From: Angelakisella massiliensis
Lineage (GTDB): Bacteria; Bacillota; Clostridia; Oscillospirales; Ruminococcaceae
Direction of reading: 5' to 3'
Assembly (NCBI RefSeq): GCF_900104675.1
Contig: NZ_LT629945.1
Span: 2,346,756-2,410,755, forward strand
Length of the DNA stretch: 64,000 bases
Under the pieces are notes generated by a model. That model had not been told where the DNA came from. It did no database searches and saw nothing but the letters and a program-made list of their open reading frames with translations. This document shows, piece after piece, positions 16,857 to 25,058 of this stretch; position 1 is the first letter of the stretch, and the number at the start of each line of letters is the position of its first letter. The translations under genes and the position numbers were made by a program.

Positions 16857-17723
16857 ATGAAGGTCCATTCCAATCCCCACACTCACACCACCTTCTGCGA
16901 CGGAAAAAGCACACCCCAGGAACAGGTCCTGTCCGCCCTTCAAAAAGGATTCACCGCACTGGGCTTCTCTGGCCACGCCCTCACCAGCTTTGATCTCAGC
17001 TGCTGCATAACACTGGAAAAATACCCGGAATATCTCCGGCAGCTGCGGCGGCTGCGGCAGCAATACTGGGGACAATTGGACATCCTGATCGGTATGGAGC
17101 AGGATTCCGCCCAGCTGATAAAGGCTGAAGACTTCGGCCTGCCTGCCGGTACGCCCAAGGAGGAGTGGCCCATCCAATACCGGATTGCCTCGGTCCACTG
17201 TATTCCCTCCCCCCAGGGTGGTCTGCCTTATGTGATCGACAGCACCCAGGAAGATGTGGCCCGGTGCTGCGACGAGGCCTTCGGCGGAGACGGTCTGGCC
17301 ATGGCAAAAGCCTTTTTCAAAGAGGCCGTCCGCAATGCCTGGGAAGGCCAGGGGGATATTCTGGGACATTTTGATCTGATCCGCAAGCTTAATAATGGTC
17401 GTTTCTTTGATGAGGAAAGCCCGGAATATCAGAAAATCGCGCTGGATGCTCTGGAAGAGGCAGCGGAAGCGGGCATTCCCTTTGAGGTGAACACCTCCGG
17501 TTTCCGCTATGGCGCTCAAAACGCTCCTTATCCTGCCATCTTCCTTCTGCGCCGGCTGGCCCAGCGGAAGATTCCCATCATCCTCAGCTCAGACTGTCAT
17601 TTGGCTTCCCAGCTGGATTTCCAGTTTGAGCGCACGGAAGAGCTGCTGCGGGAGTTGGGCTTCGATTCTGTTTTGGAGCTGGATGGCGGCGCTGCTCTCT
17701 TCAAAGAAACCAGCCTGAGATAA
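16857..17723 (+). CDS. hisK: PHP-domain histidinol-phosphatase (HisK/HisJ type)
   Basis: A 288-residue PHP superfamily phosphoesterase of the HisK/HisJ kind, which dephosphorylates L-histidinol phosphate in histidine synthesis using a metal cluster. Metal-binding motifs seen are NPHTHTTFCDG at residues ~6-16, GFSGHA at ~37, GMEQDS at ~79, RIASVHCI, ILGHFDLIRK and the late SSDCH. The ATG follows AAATGAGGTTTTTTG. No other histidine genes are nearby, so it is either an orphan member of the pathway or acts on another phosphate ester. It ends before the hairpin at 17782-17832. Confidence 0.85.
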   Translation: MKVHSNPHTHTTFCDGKSTPQEQVLSALQKGFTALGFSGHALTSFDLSCCITLEKYPEYLRQLRRLRQQYWGQLDILIGMEQDSAQLIKAEDFGLPAGTPKEEWPIQYRIASVHCIPSPQGGLPYVIDSTQEDVARCCDEAFGGDGLAMAKAFFKEAVRNAWEGQGDILGHFDLIRKLNNGRFFDEESPEYQKIALDALEEAAEAGIPFEVNTSGFRYGAQNAPYPAIFLLRRLAQRKIPIILSSDCHLASQLDFQFERTEELLRELGFDSVLELDGGAALFKETSLR

Positions 17724-17781
17724 AAAGTTCGTATACTTCAAACTATTTTATAAAATTTCTTTATTCATTTTCTATCGGGCA

Positions 17782-17832
17782 GAAAACAGCAAGCCCCGCC
17801 GTCCCTGTAAAAAGGAGCGGCGGGGCTTGCTG
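17782..17832 (-). terminator. Strong intrinsic terminator of the flavin oxidoreductase gene
   Basis: A perfect 15-bp stem, 17787-17801 with 17818-17832 (CAGCAAGCCCCGCCG and its complement), followed by TTTTCTG on the minus strand. It may also stop the convergent histidinol phosphatase transcript. Confidence 0.85.
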
Positions 17833-17873
17833 CAATCCGGGAAGATTCCCGGAGCTGAGGAGAAGAATCAGTT

Positions 17874-19808
17874 TCAGATTTTCAGGGCGGTTCTGTAAGC
17901 GGTATGGAACGCGTCAAAAATCTTGCCGGGCTTGACGGCGTCGCCCACCAGATAAGCCTCCTTGCCGGCTTCACACAACTGCTGGTGCAATCCCTGCTGG
18001 GCCTTGAGGCCGATGGCCATGATCACAGTATCCGCCGGGATGGTAAAGGTCTCCTTGCGGTCCTCAACCAAGATTTCATTGGGACGGATTTCCAGCAGGC
18101 GGGTTCCGGTATAAATGGTCATATCCACTTTGGCGATCCGTTCCTGGTAAGCCAGACAATCGGTAACCGCCACGCCGTGCATAATCTCAGGCAGCATCTC
18201 CACCAAAGTGACCGGTGTACCTTTTTCCGCCAAATGGAGAGCGGTTTCAGTCCCTACCAGGCCTCCGCCAATGACCACGGTTGCCCCTTTTACTGGGGAA
18301 ACACCATTGAGCACATCCAAAGCGTCAACAGCATTGGGCAGTTCCACACCCGGGATATGAGGAGTAATGGGACGGCTGCCTGTGGCACAGATAACAGCAT
18401 CATAATCCGCCAGCTCTTCTGCCGTCACCTTCTTTTGAACAACCGGAATACCCAGCTTTTGGATCTGGCAGATCTGATAAGCCATCAAGGGACGGATATC
18501 CGCCTTGAATTCCGGTGTGGACGCTTCATGAAGCAGACCACCCAGTTCCTTTTCCTCAAAGAGGGTGACGTTGTGGCCCCGGAGGCGGCACACTCTGGCA
18601 GCTTCCATACCGGCGGGACCGCCGCCTACCACAGCGATCTTTCTGGCCTTGGCAGCGGGCAGGATCTCCAGCTCCCCTTCCCTGCTGATCACCGGATTGA
18701 GAGCGCAGGTGATGGAACGATAGTTAAAGAAGGTCCGCTCCAGGCAGCCCTCATTGCAGCGAATACAGGGACGGATATCCTCAGGGCGATCCTGCTGAGC
18801 CTTCATCGGCCATTCCGGATCGGCCCACAGGGGACGACCCAGACCCACAAAGTCTCCCTTACCGCTGGCCAAAATTTCCTCTGCATACTGAGGCAATGTG
18901 ATGGAGCCGGATGCAATGACCGGCACCTTGACGGCCTTTTTCACCGCTTCCGCCGCCCAGACATTGTGACATGGCTCAATTGCCATGGGAGATACCTGAT
19001 GGATCATCATATGGTGATCGCCGCCGGAGATGTGGAAAGCGTCAATTCCCTCTTTTTCCAGCACCTTGGCCAAAGCGACGGTTTCCTCAATGGGGAAGCC
19101 GTCCGGCTCATAGTCGGTACCGCTGAGACGGATGGTAACAGGAAAATCGGGTCCTACTTTCTTCCGTACATCCCGGACGATCTCCACATAGATGCGCATC
19201 CGGTTTTCCAGACTGCCGCCGTAAAGGTCGGTGCGATGGTTGGTGGTGGGCGAGAAGAAATTGGTCAGCAGATAGCCATGGGCTCCATGGATCTCCACCA
19301 GTTCAAACCCCGCTGTCTTTGCACGGAGAGCGGCATCGCCAAAAGCGTGAACAATGTCCTGGATCTCCTCAATGGTCAGTTCCTTCGGCACCGCCTGAAC
19401 ACCGTACTGATTCCACAGTTTTGGCCATGGAATGGCAGAAGGCGCACGCATGGGCTGCGTTCCCAAAAATTTCTGCCGCCCGCAATGCTCGATCTGGATG
19501 GCAGGAACAGCCCCCTGCTCCCGGATATTGTCCGCCAGCCAGCTGAGCCCTGGGATATGTTCGTTATTGGAGATACCCAAATGACAATGAGCGGATTTCG
19601 CACCGATGTCATCCACATAGGCATATTCCACAATGATCATTCCTGCTCCGCCCGCGGCCTGTTTGCGGTAATACCGAACCAGCCGCTCGGTCACGCTGCC
19701 GTCAAGGTTGCTCATACCGGAGGACTGAGGAGCCTTCATGATTCTGTTTTTCAATGTGAGGGTACCGATTTTTCCTGGTGTAAACAGATGGGGAAACATG
19801 GTGGACAT
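17874..19808 (-). CDS. NADH:flavin oxidoreductase / enoate reductase family (FadH/BaiCD-like)
   Basis: A 644-residue old-yellow-enzyme-type reductase with three parts. An FMN-binding TIM barrel occupies ~1-350 (LTLKNRIMKAPQSSGM; EIHGAHGYLLTNFFSP; DLYGGSLENRMR). The iron-sulfur motif CIRCNEGCLERTFFNYRSITC is near 355-380. FAD/NAD(P) Rossmann domains follow (KIAVVGGGPAGMEAARV; TVVIGGGLVGTETALHL; YLVGDAVKPGKI). The family includes 2,4-dienoyl-CoA reductase, the bile-acid enzyme BaiCD and other enoate reductases; the substrate here cannot be chosen. The start at 19808 has AGGAGG nine bases upstream. The gene is divergent from a Crp/Fnr regulator, with a palindromic operator candidate at 19909-19926, which suggests redox- or ligand-controlled expression. 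Confidence 0.9.
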   Translation of the reverse strand: MSTMFPHLFTPGKIGTLTLKNRIMKAPQSSGMSNLDGSVTERLVRYYRKQAAGGAGMIIVEYAYVDDIGAKSAHCHLGISNNEHIPGLSWLADNIREQGAVPAIQIEHCGRQKFLGTQPMRAPSAIPWPKLWNQYGVQAVPKELTIEEIQDIVHAFGDAALRAKTAGFELVEIHGAHGYLLTNFFSPTTNHRTDLYGGSLENRMRIYVEIVRDVRKKVGPDFPVTIRLSGTDYEPDGFPIEETVALAKVLEKEGIDAFHISGGDHHMMIHQVSPMAIEPCHNVWAAEAVKKAVKVPVIASGSITLPQYAEEILASGKGDFVGLGRPLWADPEWPMKAQQDRPEDIRPCIRCNEGCLERTFFNYRSITCALNPVISREGELEILPAAKARKIAVVGGGPAGMEAARVCRLRGHNVTLFEEKELGGLLHEASTPEFKADIRPLMAYQICQIQKLGIPVVQKKVTAEELADYDAVICATGSRPITPHIPGVELPNAVDALDVLNGVSPVKGATVVIGGGLVGTETALHLAEKGTPVTLVEMLPEIMHGVAVTDCLAYQERIAKVDMTIYTGTRLLEIRPNEILVEDRKETFTIPADTVIMAIGLKAQQGLHQQLCEAGKEAYLVGDAVKPGKIFDAFHTAYRTALKI

Positions 19809-19908
19809 ACAATGGGACCTCCTTTTGTGTCTTTGTTTATTGGGGGAAGAACTTTGCTTCCCGCTTGTTCGTTATTATTTTAACAGTGTTTTTCTCCAGT
19901 TCTGTATC

Positions 19909-19926
19909 TTGTGATACTTATAACAA
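19909..19926. promoter_or_regulatory. Crp/Fnr-type operator candidate
   Basis: TTGTGATACTTATAACAA is an imperfect palindrome matching the form TTGTnATAnnTATnACAA (14 of 18 positions symmetric), which resembles Fnr/Crp half-sites. It overlaps the -35 of the Crp/Fnr gene and lies roughly 45-50 bases upstream of the likely start for the divergent oxidoreductase transcript. It could serve autoregulation and activation at once. Confidence 0.55.
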
Positions 19927-19937
19927 TGTTGTATAAT
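19909..19937 (+). promoter_or_regulatory. Promoter of the Crp/Fnr regulator gene
   Basis: TTGTGA (19909-19914), 17-base spacer, perfect TATAAT (19932-19937). The -35 is covered by the palindrome. Confidence 0.6.
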
Positions 19938-19969
19938 AAAATTACATACAAAAGAAGGTGAATGCTGTT

Positions 19970-20674
19970 ATGGAATTTGCCGGAAAAGACCGTCAACGTG
20001 GTATTCATTTTAATCTGAAGGATTCTCTGAAACCATATCGAGAGTTGTTTTTACAGCGCTTTGTCCTGCGGAAATACCCAGCCGGATATTTGTTTAATAT
20101 GGCGGGCTTTCCCCCTGTCGGCCTTTTTTATCTGGTGGAGGGAGAGGTACATATTTATACCACCAGCAGTCAGGGAGATATTCGCTTTATTGGTATCCAT
20201 CGGGAGAATACCCTGTTTAATCTGGACAGCTTCCGATGCGGCTGTGATGCTGTTATCACTTCCAAAGCCTTTGGACCAGTCCAGGCTCTTCCCATCACAC
20301 AGCAGCAGCTTTTTGAACTGATGGCGGAATATCCTCAGCTGGGGCGTGATCTGCTGTGTTATGTAGGGGATGTTCTGCGGCTGATGTGTTATGACGCTGA
20401 GGCGCAAAGCATTCATGATGTGAAAACCCGGCTGATTCGTTTTTTGCTGGTGTACTCCGCGGATTCCCATACTCTGGTGGTACCCCTGTCCCAATATTCC
20501 ATTGCCTGTGCCATCAACGCCTCACGGATACAGGTGGCACGGGTGTGCGGAGAACTCAAACAGGCAGGGCTGATTCAAATCCGCCGTGGAAAGATCCTTT
20601 TGACAAATCGGGAAACGCTGGAACAATATGAACAGCAGCTGCTGTCCTTTGAAGCTTTGCCTCCCCAACGTTAA
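19970..20674 (+). CDS. Crp/Fnr family transcriptional regulator
   Basis: A 234-residue regulator with an N-terminal cyclic-nucleotide-binding-like beta barrel (FPPVGLFYLVEGEVHIYTTSSQ...) and a C-terminal Crp-type winged helix-turn-helix (QYSIACAINASRIQVARVCGELKQAGLIQIRRGKILL). The cysteine cluster of classical E. coli Fnr is not evident near the N-terminus, so oxygen sensing by an iron-sulfur cluster is not supported; the ligand is unknown. The ATG at 19970 is favoured over the upstream GTG, with AGAAGG ahead of it. It is divergent from the NADH:flavin oxidoreductase, its most likely target. Confidence 0.88.
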   Translation: MEFAGKDRQRGIHFNLKDSLKPYRELFLQRFVLRKYPAGYLFNMAGFPPVGLFYLVEGEVHIYTTSSQGDIRFIGIHRENTLFNLDSFRCGCDAVITSKAFGPVQALPITQQQLFELMAEYPQLGRDLLCYVGDVLRLMCYDAEAQSIHDVKTRLIRFLLVYSADSHTLVVPLSQYSIACAINASRIQVARVCGELKQAGLIQIRRGKILLTNRETLEQYEQQLLSFEALPPQR

Positions 20675-20989
20675 GCTTGATACATATCCCTGCGATTCCA
20701 TCATTCCCTCCCCTTTTCCATGAGGAACACCGTTCGAACCGTTACGGCGCCCGAAAATAAAAAGCAGAACTGTCACCTTCCGGAACAAAAAACATCCGCT
20801 CCCTAAAGACAAAATACAGGCCCTTTTTCTTTTTGTTTTATCCCCATTTCTCTGTCTTACCCCAATGATGATCATGGCCTCCGGATTAGCCATGAGGACA
20901 GGCAGGCTTTTACCTCTCCATATGCACTGAACAATCCGTTTCCCGCATCTTCTGCACGGCAGCATACAAACAGGTGATTTCTGTTCCGG

Positions 20990-21026
20990 CAGCAGCTTTT
21001 GCCAACCGTTAAAGCTGCTGTTTTTT
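20990..21026 (+). terminator. Intrinsic terminator
   Basis: CAGCAGCTTT (20990-20999) pairs with AAAGCTGCTG (21011-21020), then six T. It lies 316 bases beyond the Crp/Fnr stop, leaving an unusually long 3' region. Confidence 0.8.
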
Positions 21027-21106
21027 CTCGTTTCGCTGAACGCTTGAAACAAAAACTTTTTTACGCTCCTGTGTAAAGCTGAGGTTCTTCTGCCGCTAAA
21101 GCATAC

Positions 21107-21145
21107 AAAAAGGCCCTGCCGCTATAAAAACGGCAGGGCCTTTTT
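21107..21145. terminator. Bidirectional terminator, end of the 2-oxoacid oxidoreductase operon
   Basis: AAAAAGGCCCTGCCG (21107-21121) pairs perfectly with CGGCAGGGCCTTTTT (21131-21145), with T-runs on both strands. It ends the operon transcribed from 24485-24513. Confidence 0.9.
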
Positions 21146-21171
21146 GTTCATTTATCCAGTTGTAATCTCAA

Positions 21172-21714
21172 TCAGGCCTGGTAGTTTACACCGATCTCAA
21201 TAGCCTTCATGTTCAGCTCCACCAGCTGAGGCTTGGTGGGAGGAACGCACTTCTCCACCGCCTTGCGGATGGAATCCAGAGAAGTGAAGTTGGTTGCCTT
21301 ATACAAAGCTCCCAGCATGATCAGATTGGCCAGCTTACCAATACCATTGTCCTGGGCCAGCTTGGTAGCGGGAATGCGCACCTCTGTAATATCTGTCCGC
21401 CCCGATTCATGAGCCACCAGAGCGCTGTCCACCACCGCAACGCCCCCGGGAATAACCGTGCTGATAAATTTATCATAGGAGGGGTTGTTCATCACCACCA
21501 GCGCGTCGGGATTGATCACCAGGGGGGAACCGATGGGCTCTTCCGCCAGGCAGACAGAGCAGTTGGCGGTACCGCCGCGCATCTCGGGACCATAGCTGGG
21601 CAGCCAGGAAACCTCTCTGGAATCAATCAGGCCGGTATAGGCGGTCACCTTACCGCTGAAGAGGATACCCTGTCCGCCGAAACCCGCGAAAACAAAATTC
21701 CAGTTCTTACTCAT
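21172..21714 (-). CDS. 2-oxoacid:ferredoxin oxidoreductase, gamma subunit
   Basis: A 180-residue gamma (POR/KOR catalytic) subunit of a four-subunit CoA-dependent 2-oxoacid:ferredoxin oxidoreductase, which decarboxylates a 2-oxoacid to acyl-CoA while reducing ferredoxin. Family motifs are [20 protein letters not shown] at the start and [20 protein letters not shown]. The ATG at 21712-21714 lies inside the end of the beta gene (8-base overlap), with a GGGGG ribosome site; the open frame reaches further up but the family start is [13 protein letters not shown]. It is the last gene of the operon. Confidence 0.92.
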   Translation of the reverse strand: MSKNWNFVFAGFGGQGILFSGKVTAYTGLIDSREVSWLPSYGPEMRGGTANCSVCLAEEPIGSPLVINPDALVVMNNPSYDKFISTVIPGGVAVVDSALVAHESGRTDITEVRIPATKLAQDNGIGKLANLIMLGALYKATNFTSLDSIRKAVEKCVPPTKPQLVELNMKAIEIGVNYQA

Positions 21715-22468
21715 TGCAGAATACCCCCTTTTCGGTTCTGTCCTGATACACACCCAGAGGGTAATAGGGCATCATGTTCTGGCGCAGCCACTCCAGTGCT
21801 TCCACCGGGCTCAGGCCCCAGTTGGTGGGACAGCTGGAGAGGATCTCCACGATGGAGAAGCCCTTTCCTTCAATCTGAGCGGTAAAGGCCTTCTTGATGG
21901 CAGCCTTGGCCTTGCGGATGTTGGGGACGCTGTCCACCGCCACACGCTCGGCATAGGCCACGCCGGAAAGGGTGGAAACCATCTCGCACACCCGCACCGG
22001 GAAACCGGCCTTGGTCACATCACGGCCATAGGGGGTAGTCTGGGTCACCTGCCCGGGCAGGGTGGTGGGAGCCATCTGACCGCCGGTCATGCCATAGATG
22101 GCGTTATTGACAAAGATGATGGTGATATTCTCACCTCTGGTGGCGGCATGAACGGTTTCAGCGGTACCGATGGCCGCCAGATCGCCGTCGCCCTGATAGG
22201 TAAACACCACATTGGTGGGGATGGCACGCTTGAGGCCGGTGGCCACCGCCGGAGCCCGTCCATGAGGGGCCTCCACCATGTCGCAGGAAAAATAATCATA
22301 GGCCATAACCGCGCAGCCAACAGGGGCTACGCCCACGGTTTTGCCTTCCACACCCAGCTCCTCAATGACCTCAGCCACCAGCTTGTGGATGATGCCATGA
22401 GTACATCCGGGGCAATAATGGAACGGCGCGTCGGTGAGCACCGAAGATTTCTGATACACCACTGCCAT
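21707..22468 (-). CDS. 2-oxoacid:ferredoxin oxidoreductase, beta subunit (TPP-binding)
   Basis: A 253-residue thiamine-diphosphate-binding subunit. Visible are the iron-sulfur/TPP start YCPGCTHGIIHKL, the TPP-magnesium motif GDGDLAAIG followed by NNAIYGMTGGQMAPTT, and CPTNWGLSP near the end. It works with the alpha, gamma and ferredoxin subunits encoded next to it. Its start overlaps the alpha stop by one base (TAATG) and its end overlaps the gamma gene by eight bases, so translation is coupled. Specificity (branched-chain 2-oxoacid or 2-oxoglutarate) cannot be settled from sequence. Confidence 0.95.
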   Translation of the reverse strand: MAVVYQKSSVLTDAPFHYCPGCTHGIIHKLVAEVIEELGVEGKTVGVAPVGCAVMAYDYFSCDMVEAPHGRAPAVATGLKRAIPTNVVFTYQGDGDLAAIGTAETVHAATRGENITIIFVNNAIYGMTGGQMAPTTLPGQVTQTTPYGRDVTKAGFPVRVCEMVSTLSGVAYAERVAVDSVPNIRKAKAAIKKAFTAQIEGKGFSIVEILSSCPTNWGLSPVEALEWLRQNMMPYYPLGVYQDRTEKGVFCNE

Positions 22469-23529
22469 TACTTCACACCTCCAGCCATCGCGCTCAGCTT
22501 CTCCGCCACTTCAGCGGGAGTGGGGATCATACCGCCGGTGCGTCCATAGAACTCCACCGGAACCCGGCCTTCCACCGCCAGACGGATATCATCCACCATC
22601 TGTCCCATGTTCATCTCCACGGACAGGAAGCCTTTTGCCTGACCCACATATTTGCGGACATATTTCTCCGGGAAGGGCCACAGCATCACCGGACGCAGCA
22701 GACCGGCCTTGATGCCCTTGGAACGGGCGATATCCACCGCGGACTTGGAAATACGGGAGGAAGCGCCGAAGGCCATAACGATGTACTCCGCATCGTCGCA
22801 GAGATACTCTTCGGCCCGCTGCTCCTCCGCCTTGACAGTCTCGTACCGGGCAAAGCGCTCCCGGACGATCTTCTCCAGCTGGTCGGGCTTCAGGTACAGG
22901 GAGTTGACCACATTATGGGTCCTCTTGTTCTGATGGCCGCAGGCAGCCCAAGGCTTATCATAGGTATGTACCTCCACCTCAGGGAAGGAGACAGGCTCCA
23001 TCATCTGGCCCATCAGGCCGTCAGAAAGGATCATGGAAGGCATCCGGTATTTTTCCGCCAGCTCAAAGGCCCGGAACACCATGTCCACCAGCTCCTGAAT
23101 AGAACTGGGAGCGAACACCAGCACATGGAAGTCGCCATGACCCAGTGCGCGGGTAGCCTGCCAGTAGTCGGACTGAGCCGGCTGAATGCCGCCCAAACCA
23201 GGGCCGCCCCGCTCCACATTGACGATCAGACAGGGCAAATCGCTGCCGGCGATATAGGAAATACCCTCGGTTTTCAGAGAAATACCGGGAGAGGAGGAAG
23301 AAGTCATCGCCCGTACGCCGGCCGCAGCCGCGCCCAGCACCATATTGATGGCAGCTACCTCAGACTCCGCCTGGAGGTAAGTACCGCCGATCTTGGGCAT
23401 CTTTTTGGACATATAAGCCGCCAGCTCTGTCTGGGGCGTGATGGGATAACCAAAGAAATGACGGCAGCCGGCACGGATGGCCGCTTCCGCCAGGGCCTCG
23501 TTGCCCTTCATCAGTACACGTTCAGCCAT
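22468..23529 (-). CDS. vorB: 2-oxoacid:ferredoxin oxidoreductase, alpha subunit (VorB-like)
   Basis: A 353-residue alpha subunit with the pyruvate:ferredoxin-oxidoreductase N-terminal domain (MKGNEALAEAAIRAGCRHFF; GYPITPQTELAAYMSK) and domain II near the C-terminus. Length and pattern fit VorB (3-methyl-2-oxobutanoate dehydrogenase) or KorA subunits. GAGGTG precedes the ATG. It follows the ferredoxin subunit by 12 bases and overlaps the beta gene by one base. Such enzymes either oxidise amino-acid-derived 2-oxoacids during fermentation or run in reverse for biosynthesis. Confidence 0.92.
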   Translation of the reverse strand: MAERVLMKGNEALAEAAIRAGCRHFFGYPITPQTELAAYMSKKMPKIGGTYLQAESEVAAINMVLGAAAAGVRAMTSSSSPGISLKTEGISYIAGSDLPCLIVNVERGGPGLGGIQPAQSDYWQATRALGHGDFHVLVFAPSSIQELVDMVFRAFELAEKYRMPSMILSDGLMGQMMEPVSFPEVEVHTYDKPWAACGHQNKRTHNVVNSLYLKPDQLEKIVRERFARYETVKAEEQRAEEYLCDDAEYIVMAFGASSRISKSAVDIARSKGIKAGLLRPVMLWPFPEKYVRKYVGQAKGFLSVEMNMGQMVDDIRLAVEGRVPVEFYGRTGGMIPTPAEVAEKLSAMAGGVK

Positions 23530-23541
23530 GTTGGGAGCACC

Positions 23542-23748
23542 TCACTTTTCCACTGTAATCGCGCTGTCCGGACACATGATTCCGCACATGGCGCAGCCGA
23601 TACACAGGCTAGCATCCGTCACTTCGGCGGGATTGTAGCCCTTGTCATTGATCCGCTCGGCAGCCAGCCGCAGGATCTTTTTGGGACATACCGACACGCA
23701 AAGACCGCAGCCCTTGCAGACCTTTTCGTCAATGATCGCTCTTGCCAT
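23542..23748 (-). CDS. 4Fe-4S ferredoxin-type delta subunit
   Basis: A 68-residue protein with two complete 4Fe-4S motifs, CKGCGLCVSVCP and CIGCAMCGIMCP, spaced as in bacterial 2[4Fe-4S] ferredoxins. It is the electron-carrying delta subunit of the 2-oxoacid oxidoreductase encoded immediately downstream. GGAAGGAAG precedes the ATG. It lies between the P-loop ATPase and alpha genes with short gaps (18 and 12 bases). Confidence 0.95.
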   Translation of the reverse strand: MARAIIDEKVCKGCGLCVSVCPKKILRLAAERINDKGYNPAEVTDASLCIGCAMCGIMCPDSAITVEK

Positions 23749-23766
23749 CCATATCTTCCTTCCTGT

Positions 23767-24429
23767 CTAGTTTTCCCATGGGGCCCTGACATAGATCTTC
23801 ACCGGCAGCAGGCCGGGCAGCTGAAGGCCGTCACAGAGGCTTTCCTCTGCCGCCGTATACAGCACCGGCAGCCCCGTCCGCCGGGAAAGCTCCTCCAAAT
23901 AAGGCGCCGATTCCAGCAGGACTTCCCGGGTGGTTTCCCGTCCCAGGTTGGTGGTATTGACCAGGTGGGTGATCTTCAGCCGGGAGCTTTCCTCAATGGC
24001 GGCCATCAGCCTCAGCTCCGCCTCCAGATCCGGCTCCAGATAGCGCCGGACATTGACGGCATACAGCATCTCAAAGGGCTGTCTTGACAGCTTTTCATGA
24101 TAGCTGCCCAGCGCAACGGCACCATCGGCGTCGCCGCCCACATCGATCACCAGTTGGGTGGAGGGGTTGTCGATAACCGCTCCCAGGCGAGGGGGCAAAA
24201 TGGGAATGTCCAGATTCGTGTTGGCGAACCGGGGCGCCACCAGCTCGATCCCCTGCCGCTCCATCAGGGCAGCGAAATCCGCTGTGCGAAAATATGGATT
24301 GACAATATCCAGATCCGCGATAACCGTCCTCTTTCCCTCCGCCGCGGCACGAAGCGCCAGATTGACCGATAAATTGGTTTTTCCCGCGCCATAGTGTCCG
24401 CAGACAATTGTGATCCGTGTTTGCTGCAA
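23767..24429 (-). CDS. P-loop (MinD/ParA-like) ATP-binding protein of the 2-oxoacid oxidoreductase operon
   Basis: A 220-residue P-loop protein. Walker A is CGHYGAGKTNLSVNLAL at residues 10-26, a DLDIVNPYFRTAD segment looks like a switch region, and VIDVGGDADGAVALG resembles the MinD/ParA-class Walker B. The start is TTG at 24427-24429, with GGAGG eight bases upstream. It is the first gene of the operon and directly precedes the ferredoxin subunit. Its role is unknown; metallocluster loading, regulation or partner-protein activation are possibilities, all inference. No helix-turn-helix is seen, so a plasmid-partition function is unlikely. Confidence 0.85.
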   Translation of the reverse strand: MQQTRITIVCGHYGAGKTNLSVNLALRAAAEGKRTVIADLDIVNPYFRTADFAALMERQGIELVAPRFANTNLDIPILPPRLGAVIDNPSTQLVIDVGGDADGAVALGSYHEKLSRQPFEMLYAVNVRRYLEPDLEAELRLMAAIEESSRLKITHLVNTTNLGRETTREVLLESAPYLEELSRRTGLPVLYTAAEESLCDGLQLPGLLPVKIYVRAPWEN

Positions 24430-24484
24430 GCTTTTGGCCTCCTTTTGGCTCCCGGGGAATCGTTACCCCCGCAGGTTATTGATT

Positions 24485-24513
24485 ATCATACTACTTTTTG
24501 TGGAACAGTGCAA
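24485..24513 (-). promoter_or_regulatory. Promoter of the 2-oxoacid oxidoreductase operon
   Basis: Minus-strand TTGCAC (24508-24513), 17-base spacer, TATGAT (24485-24490). It would drive all five genes down to the terminator at 21107-21145. Confidence 0.65.
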
Positions 24514-25058
24514 GAAAATTGTCTCAATTTTTGTAAAAAACCTCTTTCTCCCCAAAAAACACGTCGAAAAGCCATTCCCATACAAAAAACAAATTCTTTT
24601 TCCGCCTGTTGCCCATATGAAAACCTCAAATACGCTTTTTTCAAAAGATTCTTTGGAAAAACGCCCAAAATCCCTGTTTCCTTTTGATCCGCATAAGCAT
24701 AAACGGCGTCTTCCCGGGCAAAACTTTCTCCCGGGAAGACGCCGCGGACCGGTAAAACCATTTTACCGTCAAAAGGGCTATTGCAAAATACTGCCGAAAA
24801 CAAGTCACTATCATACAAAATTCTTTTTTCCGTGTTCAGGTGTATGCCGGAGAATAAAAGAAGAAATCTTCACCGCACTTTAACAGGCAAACCTGCTCTC
24901 ACTGGACCACATCTCTGAAATCTCTTATCAGCAGCGCTTTCGTCACACGCCGGGAGCAGCTTTTGGACCTTCTTCTGCGTCATTTCCAACTACCCTCAAA
25001 CGGGAAAAGGATTTTTTGACTTTTCCATGCTCCCTTGAAAAAGGTGATCAAAACCGCT
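24514..25058. other. Intergenic region with strong inverted repeats
   Basis: About 545 bases between the 2-oxoacid operon promoter and the spo0A stop codon. It holds no acceptable gene: the 110-codon frame at 24486-24818 (minus) crosses the hairpin at 24704-24744 and lacks a ribosome site. A second perfect inverted repeat, CGGTAAAA/TTTTACCG, sits at 24750-24768 next to the long hairpin. Base composition is low in GC compared with flanking genes. Confidence 0.45.
24704..24744 (-). terminator. Long perfect hairpin, probable spo0A transcript terminator
   Basis: A perfect 15-bp stem, CGGCGTCTTCCCGGG (24704-24718) with its complement (24730-24744), followed on the minus strand by TTTATGCTT. It lies 315 bases beyond the spo0A stop. 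The weak T-run makes the terminator role likely but not certain. Confidence 0.55.

Larger units (their letters stand above)
20675..21171. other. Long intergenic region with two terminators
   Basis: About 500 bases between convergent transcription units. The two hairpin terminators are listed separately. A 176-codon open frame on the minus strand (20522-21052) overlaps the Crp/Fnr gene and has no ribosome site. Between 20680 and 20990 I see only weak local pairing (CATGGC/GCCATG near 20876-20897) and no recognisable RNA. Confidence 0.4.

Noticed and set aside
17904-19883. 659-codon open frame on the plus strand
   Set aside because: Antisense to the NADH:flavin oxidoreductase, whose motifs are unmistakable; the frame is a by-product of GC-rich codon use, with no ribosome site or family motif.
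20522-21052. 176-codon minus-strand frame with a CxxC-like PCRRCGK motif
   Set aside because: Overlaps the Crp/Fnr gene, crosses a terminator, has no ribosome site; the cysteine motif looks accidental.
23767-24429. ParA-type plasmid partition or septum protein
   Set aside because: No ParB, no DNA-binding domain, and tight linkage to metabolic genes; kept only as a P-loop ATPase.
24486-24818. 110-codon minus-strand frame upstream of the 2-oxoacid operon
   Set aside because: Runs through the 15-bp hairpin and the promoter, without a ribosome site.
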